NCBI GenBank assembly: GCA_041890515.1 | Contig: JASDWX010000081.1 | Coordinates: 1 to 55,872 of the forward strand | DNA: 55,872 nt | Direction of reading: 5' to 3' | Source of the DNA: Colwellia_A sp041890515 | Lineage (GTDB): Bacteria; Pseudomonadota; Gammaproteobacteria; Enterobacterales; Alteromonadaceae | Part shown: positions 36,703-45,938 of the stretch, one piece after another | Position numbering within the stretch: the first letter of the stretch is position 1 | Layout: each line of letters starts with the position of its first letter | Position numbers and translations under genes: made by a program | Notes under the pieces: generated by a model | The model's database searches: none | Told to the model about the DNA's origin: nothing | Seen by the model: only the letters and a program-made list of their open reading frames with translations

Positions 36703-37731
36703 ATGTGGCTTAATCAAAAAAAAGAAAAAAAACAGCAAGACATTTCCAGTGTGCTCAACAGTCTTGCCAGTAATGGTGTTGAATTATCGATTAATGAATT
36801 GGTTCAATACCAAAATAAATCAAGCTTAATTGATCTTGCTGCACGCAAAAGCCTGCACGGGCAAATGTCAGGAAATTATTTATCTCGTAGTAAAGGACGA
36901 GGTATGGAGTTTGACGAAGTACGTCATTATCAAAATGGTGACGATATACGTGCTATCGACTGGCGAGTTACTGCACGAACAGGTAAGACACATACTAAAA
37001 TTTTTCGTGAGGAAGTTGAACGTCCAGTACTTGTGGCCACCGACCTCAGCAGTTCAATGTTGTTTGGTAGCCAACTTTTATTTAAATCAGTACAAGCCGC
37101 ACATTTAGCCGCATTAGTTACTTGGCACGCCAAAGGACGAGGCGATAGAATTGGTGGTATTGTTTTTAATGAGCATAAACATAGCGAATTAAAACCACGA
37201 AGCCGCAAAGAAGGTGTACTTCATTATTTACACAGTTTAGTTGAAACACATAAGCATACCTTGTCACTTGAAAGTAATAATCAAACGGAAATATTCTCAA
37301 GCGAACAATTGCATGAATCGGCTAACAAATCTTTCGAAGAGAATTGCGCGCGATTAAGACAACTTGCTCGGCCAGGAAGTTTAGTTTATTTAATTACCGA
37401 TGGTAATCATATTAGCCAAGAAACCATTCGCCATTTATCTCATATCAATCGGCATTGTGAGCTGGTTGTCTGTCTGGTCAGTGATCCTCTAGAGCACGAT
37501 TTACCCACGAGTAAATATAAAATGAACGTTGCCGTTACCGATGGTCAATCAAGACAACAATTACTGATTGGCGATCCAGCATCCGCTGAAAAATATCATC
37601 AACAAGCAAATATTCTTGTTAAGCAAAAACAAGATTTATTACTTAAAGCAGGTGGCAGAATTTTACACTTTTCATCCGGTCAAACTTTAGAGCAACAATT
37701 AACTGACGGAGTCGAATCATGGAAGCGTTAA
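36703..37731 (+). CDS. DUF58 domain protein
   Basis: This 342-residue protein has the DUF58 signature FDEVRHYQNGDDIRAIDWRV, then TARTGKTHTKIF and EERPVL-like sequence, followed by a degenerate von Willebrand fold with a DLSSS metal-site (VATDLSSSMLFGS). DUF58 proteins pair with MoxR ATPases. Its end overlaps the next gene by 13 bases. There is no signal or membrane segment. Confidence 0.93.
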   Translation: MWLNQKKEKKQQDISSVLNSLASNGVELSINELVQYQNKSSLIDLAARKSLHGQMSGNYLSRSKGRGMEFDEVRHYQNGDDIRAIDWRVTARTGKTHTKIFREEVERPVLVATDLSSSMLFGSQLLFKSVQAAHLAALVTWHAKGRGDRIGGIVFNEHKHSELKPRSRKEGVLHYLHSLVETHKHTLSLESNNQTEIFSSEQLHESANKSFEENCARLRQLARPGSLVYLITDGNHISQETIRHLSHINRHCELVVCLVSDPLEHDLPTSKYKMNVAVTDGQSRQQLLIGDPASAEKYHQQANILVKQKQDLLLKAGGRILHFSSGQTLEQQLTDGVESWKR

Positions 37732-38240
37732 AGCAACCGTCAGAGCAGTTAGCACAATTAAAAGATATACATTTACCCGAGCAAGTTCACAATTATCCTT
37801 TAGCGTATGGTTGGTGGATATTACTAGCTTTGTTATTGATAGGTCTTATTTTGAGTATCTTGAAATGGCAGAAAAATAGAAAGCTATCTCATGCTAAAAA
37901 GCTTGCACTAACAAACCTTAATAATACCCAGAATAATGACGAAATAGTCACATTATTAAAATGGGCTGCTTTTCAATATTTCCCACGTAACGAGGTTGCC
38001 TCTTTGCATGGCGAACAATTAGAGAATTTTTTCATCAATAAATTACCCACTAAACACCAAGAAAAATTTCAAACGTTATGTGGTCAGCAACTCAACAATA
38101 AATATCAGCCTGTTGAAAACTCATCGAGTGAAACATTAAATAATACATTACAGGAAGCAGCAGACCTTTGGCTTAACCAAGCGCTTCCTCCAAAGGTATT
38201 AAAGCAAAAATCCGTTGCAGGTTCTGAGGTGACATCATGA
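37719..38240 (+). CDS. DUF4381 membrane protein of the Bat cluster
   Basis: The 173-residue protein starts with HLPEQVHNYPLAYGWWILLALLLIGLI, giving one membrane helix at about 32-50 preceded by the conserved PxxxxxWWP-like region. The remaining part is cytoplasmic. DUF4381 proteins occur between DUF58 and BatA in this cluster. It overlaps both neighbours (13 bases and 4 bases), so translation is coupled. CGGAG lies nine bases before its ATG. Confidence 0.85.
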   Translation: MEALKQPSEQLAQLKDIHLPEQVHNYPLAYGWWILLALLLIGLILSILKWQKNRKLSHAKKLALTNLNNTQNNDEIVTLLKWAAFQYFPRNEVASLHGEQLENFFINKLPTKHQEKFQTLCGQQLNNKYQPVENSSSETLNNTLQEAADLWLNQALPPKVLKQKSVAGSEVTS

Positions 38241-39235
38241 TAGAACTTTTATTACCATGGGTACTTCTGGCTCTCCCAATACCATTAATCATGTATTTAT
38301 TACCGGCAAAAAATCACAACCAAGCAGCAGCATTAAAAATGCCAATTTTAATTCAAGAATCTTCAAGCCAAACATTTTCAACGAAAACTAAAAAATCTCC
38401 TCGGTTTTTGTTTTTGTTTATTTGGGTTTTAGTCGTTATTTCTGCAAGCCAGCCACAATGGCTAGGTGAGGCCGTTAATGTACCTACCGAAGGGCGAGAA
38501 ATGATGATCGCTGTTGACCTATCTGGCAGTATGCAAGTAGAAGATATGCAATTGAACGGAAATACAGTTAACCGTTTAGATATGCTAAAAGTATTATTAG
38601 GTGACTTCATAGAACGTAGAACAGGTGACCGATTAGGTCTAATTCTCTTCGGTGATGATGCTTACATGCAAACTCCTATGACTTTCGATAGGAAAACGGT
38701 ACAGCAAATGCTTGATGAAGCAGTATTAGGTTTAGTGGGTAAACAAACGGCGATTGGTGATGCAATTGCCTTAGCGGTAAAGCGTTTTGATGCAAAAAAA
38801 CAGTCAAACAGGGTATTATTACTGTTAACTGATGGTCAAAACACAGCAGGTAAAATAACACCTGAACAAGCTTTAGAGCTAGCTGTCGCAAAAGATATTA
38901 CTATTTACTCAGTAGGAATTGGCGCCGATGTAATGATCCAAAATTCAATTTTTGGTAAACGCCGTATTAACCCATCGAGTGAGTTAGACGAAGAGTCATT
39001 ACAACAATTAGCGACAGAAACTGGAGGGCGCTATTTTAGAGCGCGTGACAGTAAAGACATGGGTGAAATATACCAATTACTCGATGAACTAGAACCCATA
39101 GAACAAGACCAACAACAAATGCGCCCACTTAACGCACTCTTCTATTGGCCCTTAGCAATCGCATTACTGTTGTCATTTCTTTATTTAATCTGGGTCAATC
39201 TACCCGCATTCAAATTAAAAGGGGCGAGTAGTTAA
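38237..39235 (+). CDS. batA: BatA-like von Willebrand A membrane protein
   Basis: The 332-residue protein has helices near the N-terminus (WVLLALPIPLIMYLL and FLFLFIWVLVVISAS) and a C-terminal one (YWPLAIALLLSFLYLIWV). In between lies a von Willebrand domain with the metal-site DLSGS (VDLSGSMQVED), a Thr in QTPMTFD and Asp in LLTDGQNTAG. It is presumably a membrane-anchored adaptor of the MoxR machine. It overlaps the previous gene by 4 bases (ATGA). Confidence 0.92.
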   Translation: MIELLLPWVLLALPIPLIMYLLPAKNHNQAAALKMPILIQESSSQTFSTKTKKSPRFLFLFIWVLVVISASQPQWLGEAVNVPTEGREMMIAVDLSGSMQVEDMQLNGNTVNRLDMLKVLLGDFIERRTGDRLGLILFGDDAYMQTPMTFDRKTVQQMLDEAVLGLVGKQTAIGDAIALAVKRFDAKKQSNRVLLLLTDGQNTAGKITPEQALELAVAKDITIYSVGIGADVMIQNSIFGKRRINPSSELDEESLQQLATETGGRYFRARDSKDMGEIYQLLDELEPIEQDQQQMRPLNALFYWPLAIALLLSFLYLIWVNLPAFKLKGASS

Positions 39236-39236
39236 C

Positions 39237-41138
39237 ATGGCTGATTTTCACTTTATTCGACCTTGGTGGTTATTAGCCATCATTGCCTTGGTGTTTGCTT
39301 TAAACTTGCTTAAAAAATATCGTTTAAGTCAATCAGGCTGGCAACAATTATTACCCGAACATTTAGCGAATGTGTTAGTTGATAAGCAAAAAAACCAGAA
39401 AAAACTGTCACTGACTATGCCTTTTATTATTGGATTATTAACGATTGTTGCCATCGCTGGACCCACCTGGAAAAAACTCCCACAACCCGTTTATCAAACA
39501 GCGCGTGGTTCAGTCTTAATCATGGATATGTCTTACTCTATGTACGCAACTGATATATCTCCTAATCGATTGACACGATCGCGCTATAAAGCAATTGATT
39601 TACTTGAACGATTGATTGAAGGTGAAACGGGGCTAATTGCTTATGCTGGAGACGCGTTCACGATTAGTCCACTGACAGACGATATCAATAATATTAAATT
39701 ATTATTGCCCTCTTTATCCCCTGAATTAATGCCAGAGCTTGGCAGTAATCCTTTGGCCGCACTAACTCTGGCTCATGACATGTTAATCAATGCAGGTCAT
39801 AGCAAAGGTGATATATATTGGTTTACCGATGGTATCGACAATTATGATATTCAAGACATCACTGATTGGAGCCGCAGCAATAATCATCGACTAAATATTT
39901 TAGGCATTGGCACAAAAGCAGGTGCACCGATAAAACTTAATAACGGTGAATTGATGAAGGATTCTGGCGGCTCAATTATTGTTCCTAAGTTATCAATATC
40001 TGCATTGCAAGGTTCTGCTAAAAGAGGACAAGGTAATTACGCAACGCTGGCTAATAACAATAATGATATTGAACAATTACTTCGTCAACCTTTTGATATT
40101 GAAGAACAAGAGCAGAAAGAGTCCTCTAATACAGGTGACCAATGGCAAGAAGTTGGTCCCTACCTATTATTGCTTGTTTTACCGTTATTACTGCCCTACT
40201 TTCGTCGAGGACGTTTACTCGCCATATTGCCAGTATTCCTATTAATAACACCTGTTGATAAAAGTTATGCAAAAACTCAAACATTACCCCCTGTATCCAA
40301 AGATTTAAGTAGCGTTGAAACGGATGATCAAGTTTCAGCTGAAAACTTAACGACGACATTTTGGGATGATTTATGGCAAACCAAAGACCAACAAGGACAA
40401 AAACAATTCAATTCTGAAGCTTTTCAACAGGCCGCAAATAGTTTTGAAAATTCATCATGGCAGGGAAGTTCTTTTTACCGTTCAGGTGATTACGAACAAG
40501 CATTAAAAGCATTTCAACAAAATAATACGACTGAATCTTTATATAACCAAGGTAATGCTTTAGCTCAATTGAAGCAAATTGATGAAGCAATAGAAGCTTA
40601 TGACCAAGCCTTAAAAAAGGATCCTCAACATGAGGATGCAAAAGCCAATAAAGCTTACCTTGAAGCATTAAAGAAACAGCAAGAGCAGCAGAAAGATCAA
40701 CAAGAACAAAATAAAGATAAAGATAAAAACCAAGAACAGCAAGACCAAGAGAGTCAAAACCAAGACCAAGAGCAAAAAGAAAGTGACGACCCATCACAAG
40801 AAGACGCTTCAGAACAAAAAGGCGATAAAAAAGAAGGTGCTGATAAGGAGCCAACTGAAGAAGAAAAAGTGCAAGAAGAAGAAGAACAGAAAAAAACAGA
40901 ACAAGAAAAGGAATCCAAAGAAAGTGAAGCGAAGGAACAAAGTGACGAAAAATCAGAACAGACACCTGCCCAGCTTCGTGCAGCGGAAAAACTAGCAGAA
41001 GAAACTGAACAAAAACATCAACAGTTACTCAATAAAGTAACTGATGACCCGTATATGTTACTCAGAAATAAAATGCAGCTCGAATACCAAAAGCGTCGTA
41101 ATAACCGAAGTAGCGCAAAAGGAACAAAACAGTGGTAA
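39237..41138 (+). CDS. BatB-BatC-like protein: von Willebrand A plus TPR and charged tail
   Basis: This 633-residue protein combines a BatB part with a BatC part. The von Willebrand domain has MDMSYSMYA and FTDGIDNYD. A membrane segment (LLLLVLPLLLPYF) lies near 305. TPR repeats follow (YRSGDYEQALKAFQ, LYNQGNALAQLKQIDEAIEAY, about 410-470). The last 150 residues are a Gln/Glu/Lys/Asp-rich coiled tail. In other phyla these are two genes. The charged tail may be flexible and protein-binding. Its end overlaps the next gene. Confidence 0.9.
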   Translation: MADFHFIRPWWLLAIIALVFALNLLKKYRLSQSGWQQLLPEHLANVLVDKQKNQKKLSLTMPFIIGLLTIVAIAGPTWKKLPQPVYQTARGSVLIMDMSYSMYATDISPNRLTRSRYKAIDLLERLIEGETGLIAYAGDAFTISPLTDDINNIKLLLPSLSPELMPELGSNPLAALTLAHDMLINAGHSKGDIYWFTDGIDNYDIQDITDWSRSNNHRLNILGIGTKAGAPIKLNNGELMKDSGGSIIVPKLSISALQGSAKRGQGNYATLANNNNDIEQLLRQPFDIEEQEQKESSNTGDQWQEVGPYLLLLVLPLLLPYFRRGRLLAILPVFLLITPVDKSYAKTQTLPPVSKDLSSVETDDQVSAENLTTTFWDDLWQTKDQQGQKQFNSEAFQQAANSFENSSWQGSSFYRSGDYEQALKAFQQNNTTESLYNQGNALAQLKQIDEAIEAYDQALKKDPQHEDAKANKAYLEALKKQQEQQKDQQEQNKDKDKNQEQQDQESQNQDQEQKESDDPSQEDASEQKGDKKEGADKEPTEEEKVQEEEEQKKTEQEKESKESEAKEQSDEKSEQTPAQLRAAEKLAEETEQKHQQLLNKVTDDPYMLLRNKMQLEYQKRRNNRSSAKGTKQW

Positions 41139-42820
41139 AAATAGTAATGAAAACAATAATAGTCGTAATAGCTATTTTTCTTAGCAACACACTTTTAATA
41201 GACAATGTTCTAGCTGCTAGTCAAATAAGTGCAACTATCAATAAAAATCCTGTTGTGGTTAATGAATCTTTTATTCTAAAAATCACCATTGATGATGATG
41301 TTGATACAAATGCTTTAAATACGTCTGTTTTGTTAAAAGACTTTATCGTTGGCAGAACCTCTGTTAGCTCACAAACAAGTATGGTGAACTTTAAAACAAC
41401 AAGAACGACAACTTGGAGTACTTTACTAATAAGTAAGAAGTCAGGGGACTTCGTCATTCCACCATTGTCGATAGAAGGAATGGACACTCAAGCGATTCAA
41501 GTTAACGTCTTAGCAGAACAAGATCCTCGTGCTGATCAACAAAAAGACTTATTTATAACTTCTGAAGTATCGACCAAAGAAGTTTATGTGCAACAACAAT
41601 TAACATTAACGGTGAAGCTTCACTTTTCAGCTGAATTAAAACGTGGCAGCTTAACTGAGCCGACATTAGAAGGTGCTAGCATAACCCAAATAGGTAAAGA
41701 CAAAGAAGAAGACACAATTATTAACGGCCGTCGCTATCGTGTTATTGAAAGAACCTATGCGATTAGCCCAAAAAATAGTGGTGAATTTCTCTTAAAATCA
41801 CCTGTATTTTCGGGAGAAGTACTACTGCCATCGACCAGAAGAAATAACATGTTTAGCTTTTCAGAAACTCAACCTGTTAGTGTTATTGGTGATGAAATCC
41901 CATTAGTCGTTCGTCCTATTCCAGACACGTTTCAAGGCACTTGGTTACCGAGTAACTTACTGACTATCCACCAAAATTGGCAGCCAGACATTACAACATT
42001 TACCGTTGGAGAACCTATTACTCGAAGTATCACGTTAACTGCTGCGGGATTATCCCAAGAGCAATTGCCGGTACTCGAAATGACCGCACCAAAAGGTTTA
42101 AAGGTTTACCCTGACCAAGCACAATTACATACAGGAATGACCAGTGGCCATTTAGTTAGTCAGAAGGTACGAAATTTTGCCATTGTTGCGAGTAAGCCTG
42201 GGGAATATCAGTTGCCGGAAATAAACATTCCTTGGTGGAATACTGTTACTAACCGTTATCAAGTTGCTACGATTGCAACACAAACTATTACGGTATTACC
42301 CAATACCGACATTGAAGCAGAGCCAGCTAAAAACACCCTATCTAAAAGCAAAGTGTTAGCACCTCTTCAAACGGTTATTGTTACTCAAGCTTCTTGGTTA
42401 CAATGGCTATTTTTAGCTTTATGGTTAATCACCGTTTTTGCATGGTTTATCAGTGCAAGACTCGCTAAACCTTCACTAGAAAAAGCCTCTAAAAGTGAGT
42501 CTAAACATAGTAATGTCTATTTGTCCTTGTTATCAGCATGTAAAAAAAATCAAGGATTAGAAGTATTGTCCTTAATTTCACCTTGGATAAACACCTTACA
42601 ATCACAAGCAGGTAAAGCAATAACAGCTACACTTGATGATGCTTTACAAGCAATTAAAAATGATACGTTTCAACAAGAGATTCAGTCATTACAACAATGT
42701 TATTACGGCAAAGAAGCACAAGATTGGCAAGGTAAAAACTTATCGTCTTTGATCCAAGATATTAATAAGCAGGGCTTAAACGTGAATAAAGAAACATTAT
42801 TATCTCTGAATCCAACATAA
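41132..42820 (+). CDS. batD: BatD-like protein (oxygen-tolerance family)
   Basis: The 562-residue protein starts at a GTG with AAGGA eight bases upstream (41119-41123). It has a signal peptide (IIVVIAIFLSNTLL...VLA) and a beta-rich ectodomain starting ASQISATINKNPVVVNE, the BatD look. A C-terminal membrane helix (WLQWLFLALWLITVFAWFI) anchors it. Its start overlaps the BatB-C gene by 7 bases. It probably completes the MoxR-Bat complex in the envelope. Confidence 0.9.
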   Translation: MVKIVMKTIIVVIAIFLSNTLLIDNVLAASQISATINKNPVVVNESFILKITIDDDVDTNALNTSVLLKDFIVGRTSVSSQTSMVNFKTTRTTTWSTLLISKKSGDFVIPPLSIEGMDTQAIQVNVLAEQDPRADQQKDLFITSEVSTKEVYVQQQLTLTVKLHFSAELKRGSLTEPTLEGASITQIGKDKEEDTIINGRRYRVIERTYAISPKNSGEFLLKSPVFSGEVLLPSTRRNNMFSFSETQPVSVIGDEIPLVVRPIPDTFQGTWLPSNLLTIHQNWQPDITTFTVGEPITRSITLTAAGLSQEQLPVLEMTAPKGLKVYPDQAQLHTGMTSGHLVSQKVRNFAIVASKPGEYQLPEINIPWWNTVTNRYQVATIATQTITVLPNTDIEAEPAKNTLSKSKVLAPLQTVIVTQASWLQWLFLALWLITVFAWFISARLAKPSLEKASKSESKHSNVYLSLLSACKKNQGLEVLSLISPWINTLQSQAGKAITATLDDALQAIKNDTFQQEIQSLQQCYYGKEAQDWQGKNLSSLIQDINKQGLNVNKETLLSLNPT

Positions 42821-42855
42821 AACATAAAATGATTTTTTAAAAGCGAAATAAAATA

Positions 42856-43395
42856 ATGTCAGCGCAGGTCTCTTACAACATGGCAACAAAACAAGTTAGA
42901 TATGAAGCACTGGTCAAAGCATTGCATAGCGATTTATTTCGCTACGCGTATTGGCTTTGCCACGACAAGCATATCGCAGAAGATCTAGTGCAAGAAACCT
43001 TTTTAAGGGCATGGCGAGCTTTAGATTCATTGAAAGATGAAAAAGCAGCTAAATCATGGTTGATCACCATTCTTCGTCGAGAAAATGCTCGTCGTTTTGA
43101 ACGCAAACGCTTTGATATGAGTGAATATGAAGAAGCCGCGATTACTGATACTAAATCAACCAGTAATGAACAAGAAATTGAAAATTATTGGCTTCGTGAG
43201 AAAATAGCACAAATGCCAGAAGAATATAGAGAACCATTAGTGTTGCAAATTATTGGTGGGTTTTCTGGTGAAGAAATAGCTAAACAACTTGATTTAAATA
43301 AAAACACCGTCATGACAAGGCTGTTTAGAGCTCGTAATCAGTTAAAAGAAGCTTTAGAAAATACAACAAAAGTTAGAGGTCAGTACAATGGATGA
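42856..43395 (+). CDS. ECF-type sigma-70 factor
   Basis: The 179-residue protein has region 2 (LFRYAYWLCHDKHIAEDLVQETFLRAWRALDS) and region 4 (MPEEYREPLVLQIIGGFSGEEIAKQLDLNKNTVMTRLFRAR). It recognises promoters for a small regulon. It sits 35 bases after batD and overlaps by 8 bases the following DUF3379 gene, which is likely its partner. Position suggests it reads a signal from the Bat cluster, but this is inference. Confidence 0.92.
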   Translation: MSAQVSYNMATKQVRYEALVKALHSDLFRYAYWLCHDKHIAEDLVQETFLRAWRALDSLKDEKAAKSWLITILRRENARRFERKRFDMSEYEEAAITDTKSTSNEQEIENYWLREKIAQMPEEYREPLVLQIIGGFSGEEIAKQLDLNKNTVMTRLFRARNQLKEALENTTKVRGQYNG

Positions 43396-44101
43396 TTTGC
43401 AATTTAGACGACGTATTTATGCAGATCCTAATACCCGTGATGAAGATATGCTTGATGCAATTAAAAGAGATCCTGCTAAACGAAGTTTTACACAAGAACT
43501 TGAAGATTTAGACAGTAAACTTTTTAAAGCAATGAATGTTGAGGTGCCAAGCGACTTATGCGATAAACTAATTTTACGTCAAACACTCGCCAGCCATCAG
43601 CAACAAAAACGTAAAAGTCGTGTTCGTTTGTCTTTAGCTGCATCAGTTGCGTTTGCGATGGGTTTAACCTTTAACTTTATTCAATTTTCTAGTGCATACA
43701 GTACATTAGGTGACTATGCGATTGCACATATTGCTCACGAAGAAGATTACTTTTCTAACGCATCTACAGAAAATATCAGCTTAGCCTCTCTAAACGATAA
43801 AATGGCGACGTTTAACGGCAGTTTCACATCAGGTATCGGTAAATTATTGTTTGCTGATTATTGCCGCTTTGATGGCATAAAAAGTCTGCATTTAGTCTAT
43901 CAAGGCGTAACAAGTACCGTTACGGTTTTTGTCGTTCCAAATAATGAAGATCTGGCGTTCAGCGCTAACTTTACAGATGATAAGTTGATAGGTAAATCTC
44001 AACACTTTACACATAGTAATATTATAGTGGTTGGTGACAAAAATGAACCCCTTCAGAAATGGCAAAACGCAATTGATAAGAATATTAACTGGTCGATTTA
44101 A
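43388..44101 (+). CDS. DUF3379 protein, probable anti-sigma factor
   Basis: The 237-residue protein has a cytoplasmic N-terminus (about 1-85), a single membrane helix (LSLAASVAFAMGLTFNFI, about 85-105) and a periplasmic C-terminal part. DUF3379 proteins always lie after this type of ECF factor in Alteromonadales. The overlap with the sigma gene suggests stoichiometric coupling. No His-x3-Cys-x2-Cys zinc motif is visible, so a ZAS-type anti-sigma mechanism is not shown. Confidence 0.85.
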   Translation: MDDLQFRRRIYADPNTRDEDMLDAIKRDPAKRSFTQELEDLDSKLFKAMNVEVPSDLCDKLILRQTLASHQQQKRKSRVRLSLAASVAFAMGLTFNFIQFSSAYSTLGDYAIAHIAHEEDYFSNASTENISLASLNDKMATFNGSFTSGIGKLLFADYCRFDGIKSLHLVYQGVTSTVTVFVVPNNEDLAFSANFTDDKLIGKSQHFTHSNIIVVGDKNEPLQKWQNAIDKNINWSI

Positions 44102-44133
44102 AATTTAGCGAACAAAAGACATATTGATTAACG

Positions 44134-44170
44134 AAAAAGGCCATTATTGGATATCAATAATGGCCTTTTT
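44134..44170. terminator. Bidirectional terminator between DUF3379 and putP
   Basis: A 16-bp perfect stem (AAAAAGGCCATTATTG with its complement) around a GATAT loop, with T-runs on both strands, lies between convergent genes. Confidence 0.94.
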
Positions 44171-44211
44171 ATAAAGCTAAATTAAGGTTATTTAGCTTTA
44201 ATATAAATAGC

Positions 44212-45705
44212 TTAATCAATATTGTGCTGTTCTAACATCTCATCAAACATATTTTCAACAGATTCATCTGGCGCATCAGTGAGTTTACTCACAACAACAA
44301 TCGCAATAGTTGCAAAAATAAACCCTGGAACAATTTCATACATCAAGGAACTCAAAGGAACACCACCGATAGTTACCGGTGAATAAATCCAAAATAAAAC
44401 AGTAAATGCGCCTGTTAACATTCCCGCTAACGCACCTTGTTTATTCATTTGCTTCCAGTAAAGACTTAAAATAACTAACGGTCCAAACGCAGCTCCAAAA
44501 CCAGCCCAAGCATTACTGACAAGACTTAAAATCGAGCTATCACGGTCATATGCTAAGGATATCGCAACAATGGCAACTAACAATACAGATAAACGACCGA
44601 CAAGCACAAGTTGCTTATCAGTCGCTTCTTTATTAAGAAAAGCTTGATAGAAATCACCCGTTAGTGAACTTGAGGTCACCAAAAGTTGAGACGAAATAGT
44701 ACTCATTATTGCGGCCAAAATTGCGGCAAGTAAAAAACCAGCAATGAGAGGATGAAATAAAACTTGAGAAAATAAGATGAAAATGGTTTCTGGATCCGTT
44801 AATGCTATTCCAGTTTTAGCCACATAAGCAATACCAGAAAAGCCTGTAGCCATTGCCCCACAAATAGAAACAATCATCCAAGTCATGCCAATACGACGAG
44901 CAACGGGTAAATCTTTAACAGAACGAATCGCCATAAAGCGAACAATGATATGAGGTTGACCAAAATAGCCTAATCCCCATGCCATCGCTGAAACAATAGC
45001 CAATACACTCACACCATTGAACATATTAAATTTTTCAGCATCAAGAGCGTTAACAGTTTCATTGACTATTTGTAAGCCACCAATGTCGCTGATCACAACA
45101 AAAGGAACCAAAACAAGCGCGACGAACATAATACAACCTTGAACAAAATCCGTTAAGCTTACCGCTAAAAATCCACCAAACATGGTGTAAAGAACAACAA
45201 CACCAGCAGTAACATAAAGCCCTGCTTCATAATTCAAACCAAAAGAGCTTTCAAATAACTTCCCACCAGCCACAATACCTGATGATGTATAAAGCGTAAA
45301 AAATAGAATGATTACAATAGAAGACACTACTCGAAGAAGGTGGCGTTTATCGTTAAAGCGGTTTTCAAAAAAATCAGGCAATGTGATAGAGTCATTAGCA
45401 ACTTCGGTATACGTTCTTAATCGAGGGGCAACAATCAGATAATTAAAATACGCACCTATAACTAAACCGATTGCAATCCAAATACTGCTTAAACCTGTCA
45501 CATACATAGCTCCAGGTAAGCCCATCAACATCCAACCACTCATATCTGAAGCCCCAGCCGAAAGCGCAGTAACTGAAGGACTCAAGCTTCGCCCTCCCAG
45601 CATATAACCTGCTGCGTCACTTGTGGATTTCTTATAGGCGTACAAACCTATACCGATCATTACAATAAAATATAAAGCTAAAGAAAATAATGTTCCAAAT
45701 GCCAA
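44212..45705 (-). CDS. putP: Sodium/proline symporter PutP
   Basis: The 497-residue SSS-family transporter has about 13 helices. Signatures: GGRSLSPSVTALSAGASDMSGWMLMGLPG near residues 37-65, GGFLAVSLTDFVQG, and WMIVSICGAMATGF. Na+-coupled proline uptake is the usual role. The start is TTG with AGGAG six bases upstream. It is the only gene of its strand unit and faces the terminator at 44134. Confidence 0.94.
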   Translation of the reverse strand: MAFGTLFSLALYFIVMIGIGLYAYKKSTSDAAGYMLGGRSLSPSVTALSAGASDMSGWMLMGLPGAMYVTGLSSIWIAIGLVIGAYFNYLIVAPRLRTYTEVANDSITLPDFFENRFNDKRHLLRVVSSIVIILFFTLYTSSGIVAGGKLFESSFGLNYEAGLYVTAGVVVLYTMFGGFLAVSLTDFVQGCIMFVALVLVPFVVISDIGGLQIVNETVNALDAEKFNMFNGVSVLAIVSAMAWGLGYFGQPHIIVRFMAIRSVKDLPVARRIGMTWMIVSICGAMATGFSGIAYVAKTGIALTDPETIFILFSQVLFHPLIAGFLLAAILAAIMSTISSQLLVTSSSLTGDFYQAFLNKEATDKQLVLVGRLSVLLVAIVAISLAYDRDSSILSLVSNAWAGFGAAFGPLVILSLYWKQMNKQGALAGMLTGAFTVLFWIYSPVTIGGVPLSSLMYEIVPGFIFATIAIVVVSKLTDAPDESVENMFDEMLEQHNID

Positions 45706-45938
45706 ATTTGACTCCTAATAGTTTTGTGCTATTTAATTAAATAGCTTAAAATAATAATATTTTGGATCTAGTATGACGAGATATTTTCCTATTACTATAC
45801 TTTTATTGATTTCAACTATAATAAGTGAATTATGAAACGTAATGATTTATCCCCGTAGTGTATATATAAAAATAGTTGATGCTAATTAGGCCTTTTTCCA
45901 ATATATTCAATGTAATAACGATGTGATCAGGAATTTAT

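Noticed and set aside
36830..37208. Frames of 92 codons on both strands inside the DUF58 gene
   Set aside because: They are shadow frames of a gene with a clear signature.
40408..40965. Long (185 codon) antisense frame opposite the BatB-BatC tail
   Set aside because: It arises from the Gln/Glu/Lys-rich codons on the other strand; the sense strand has clear domains and overlaps its neighbours.
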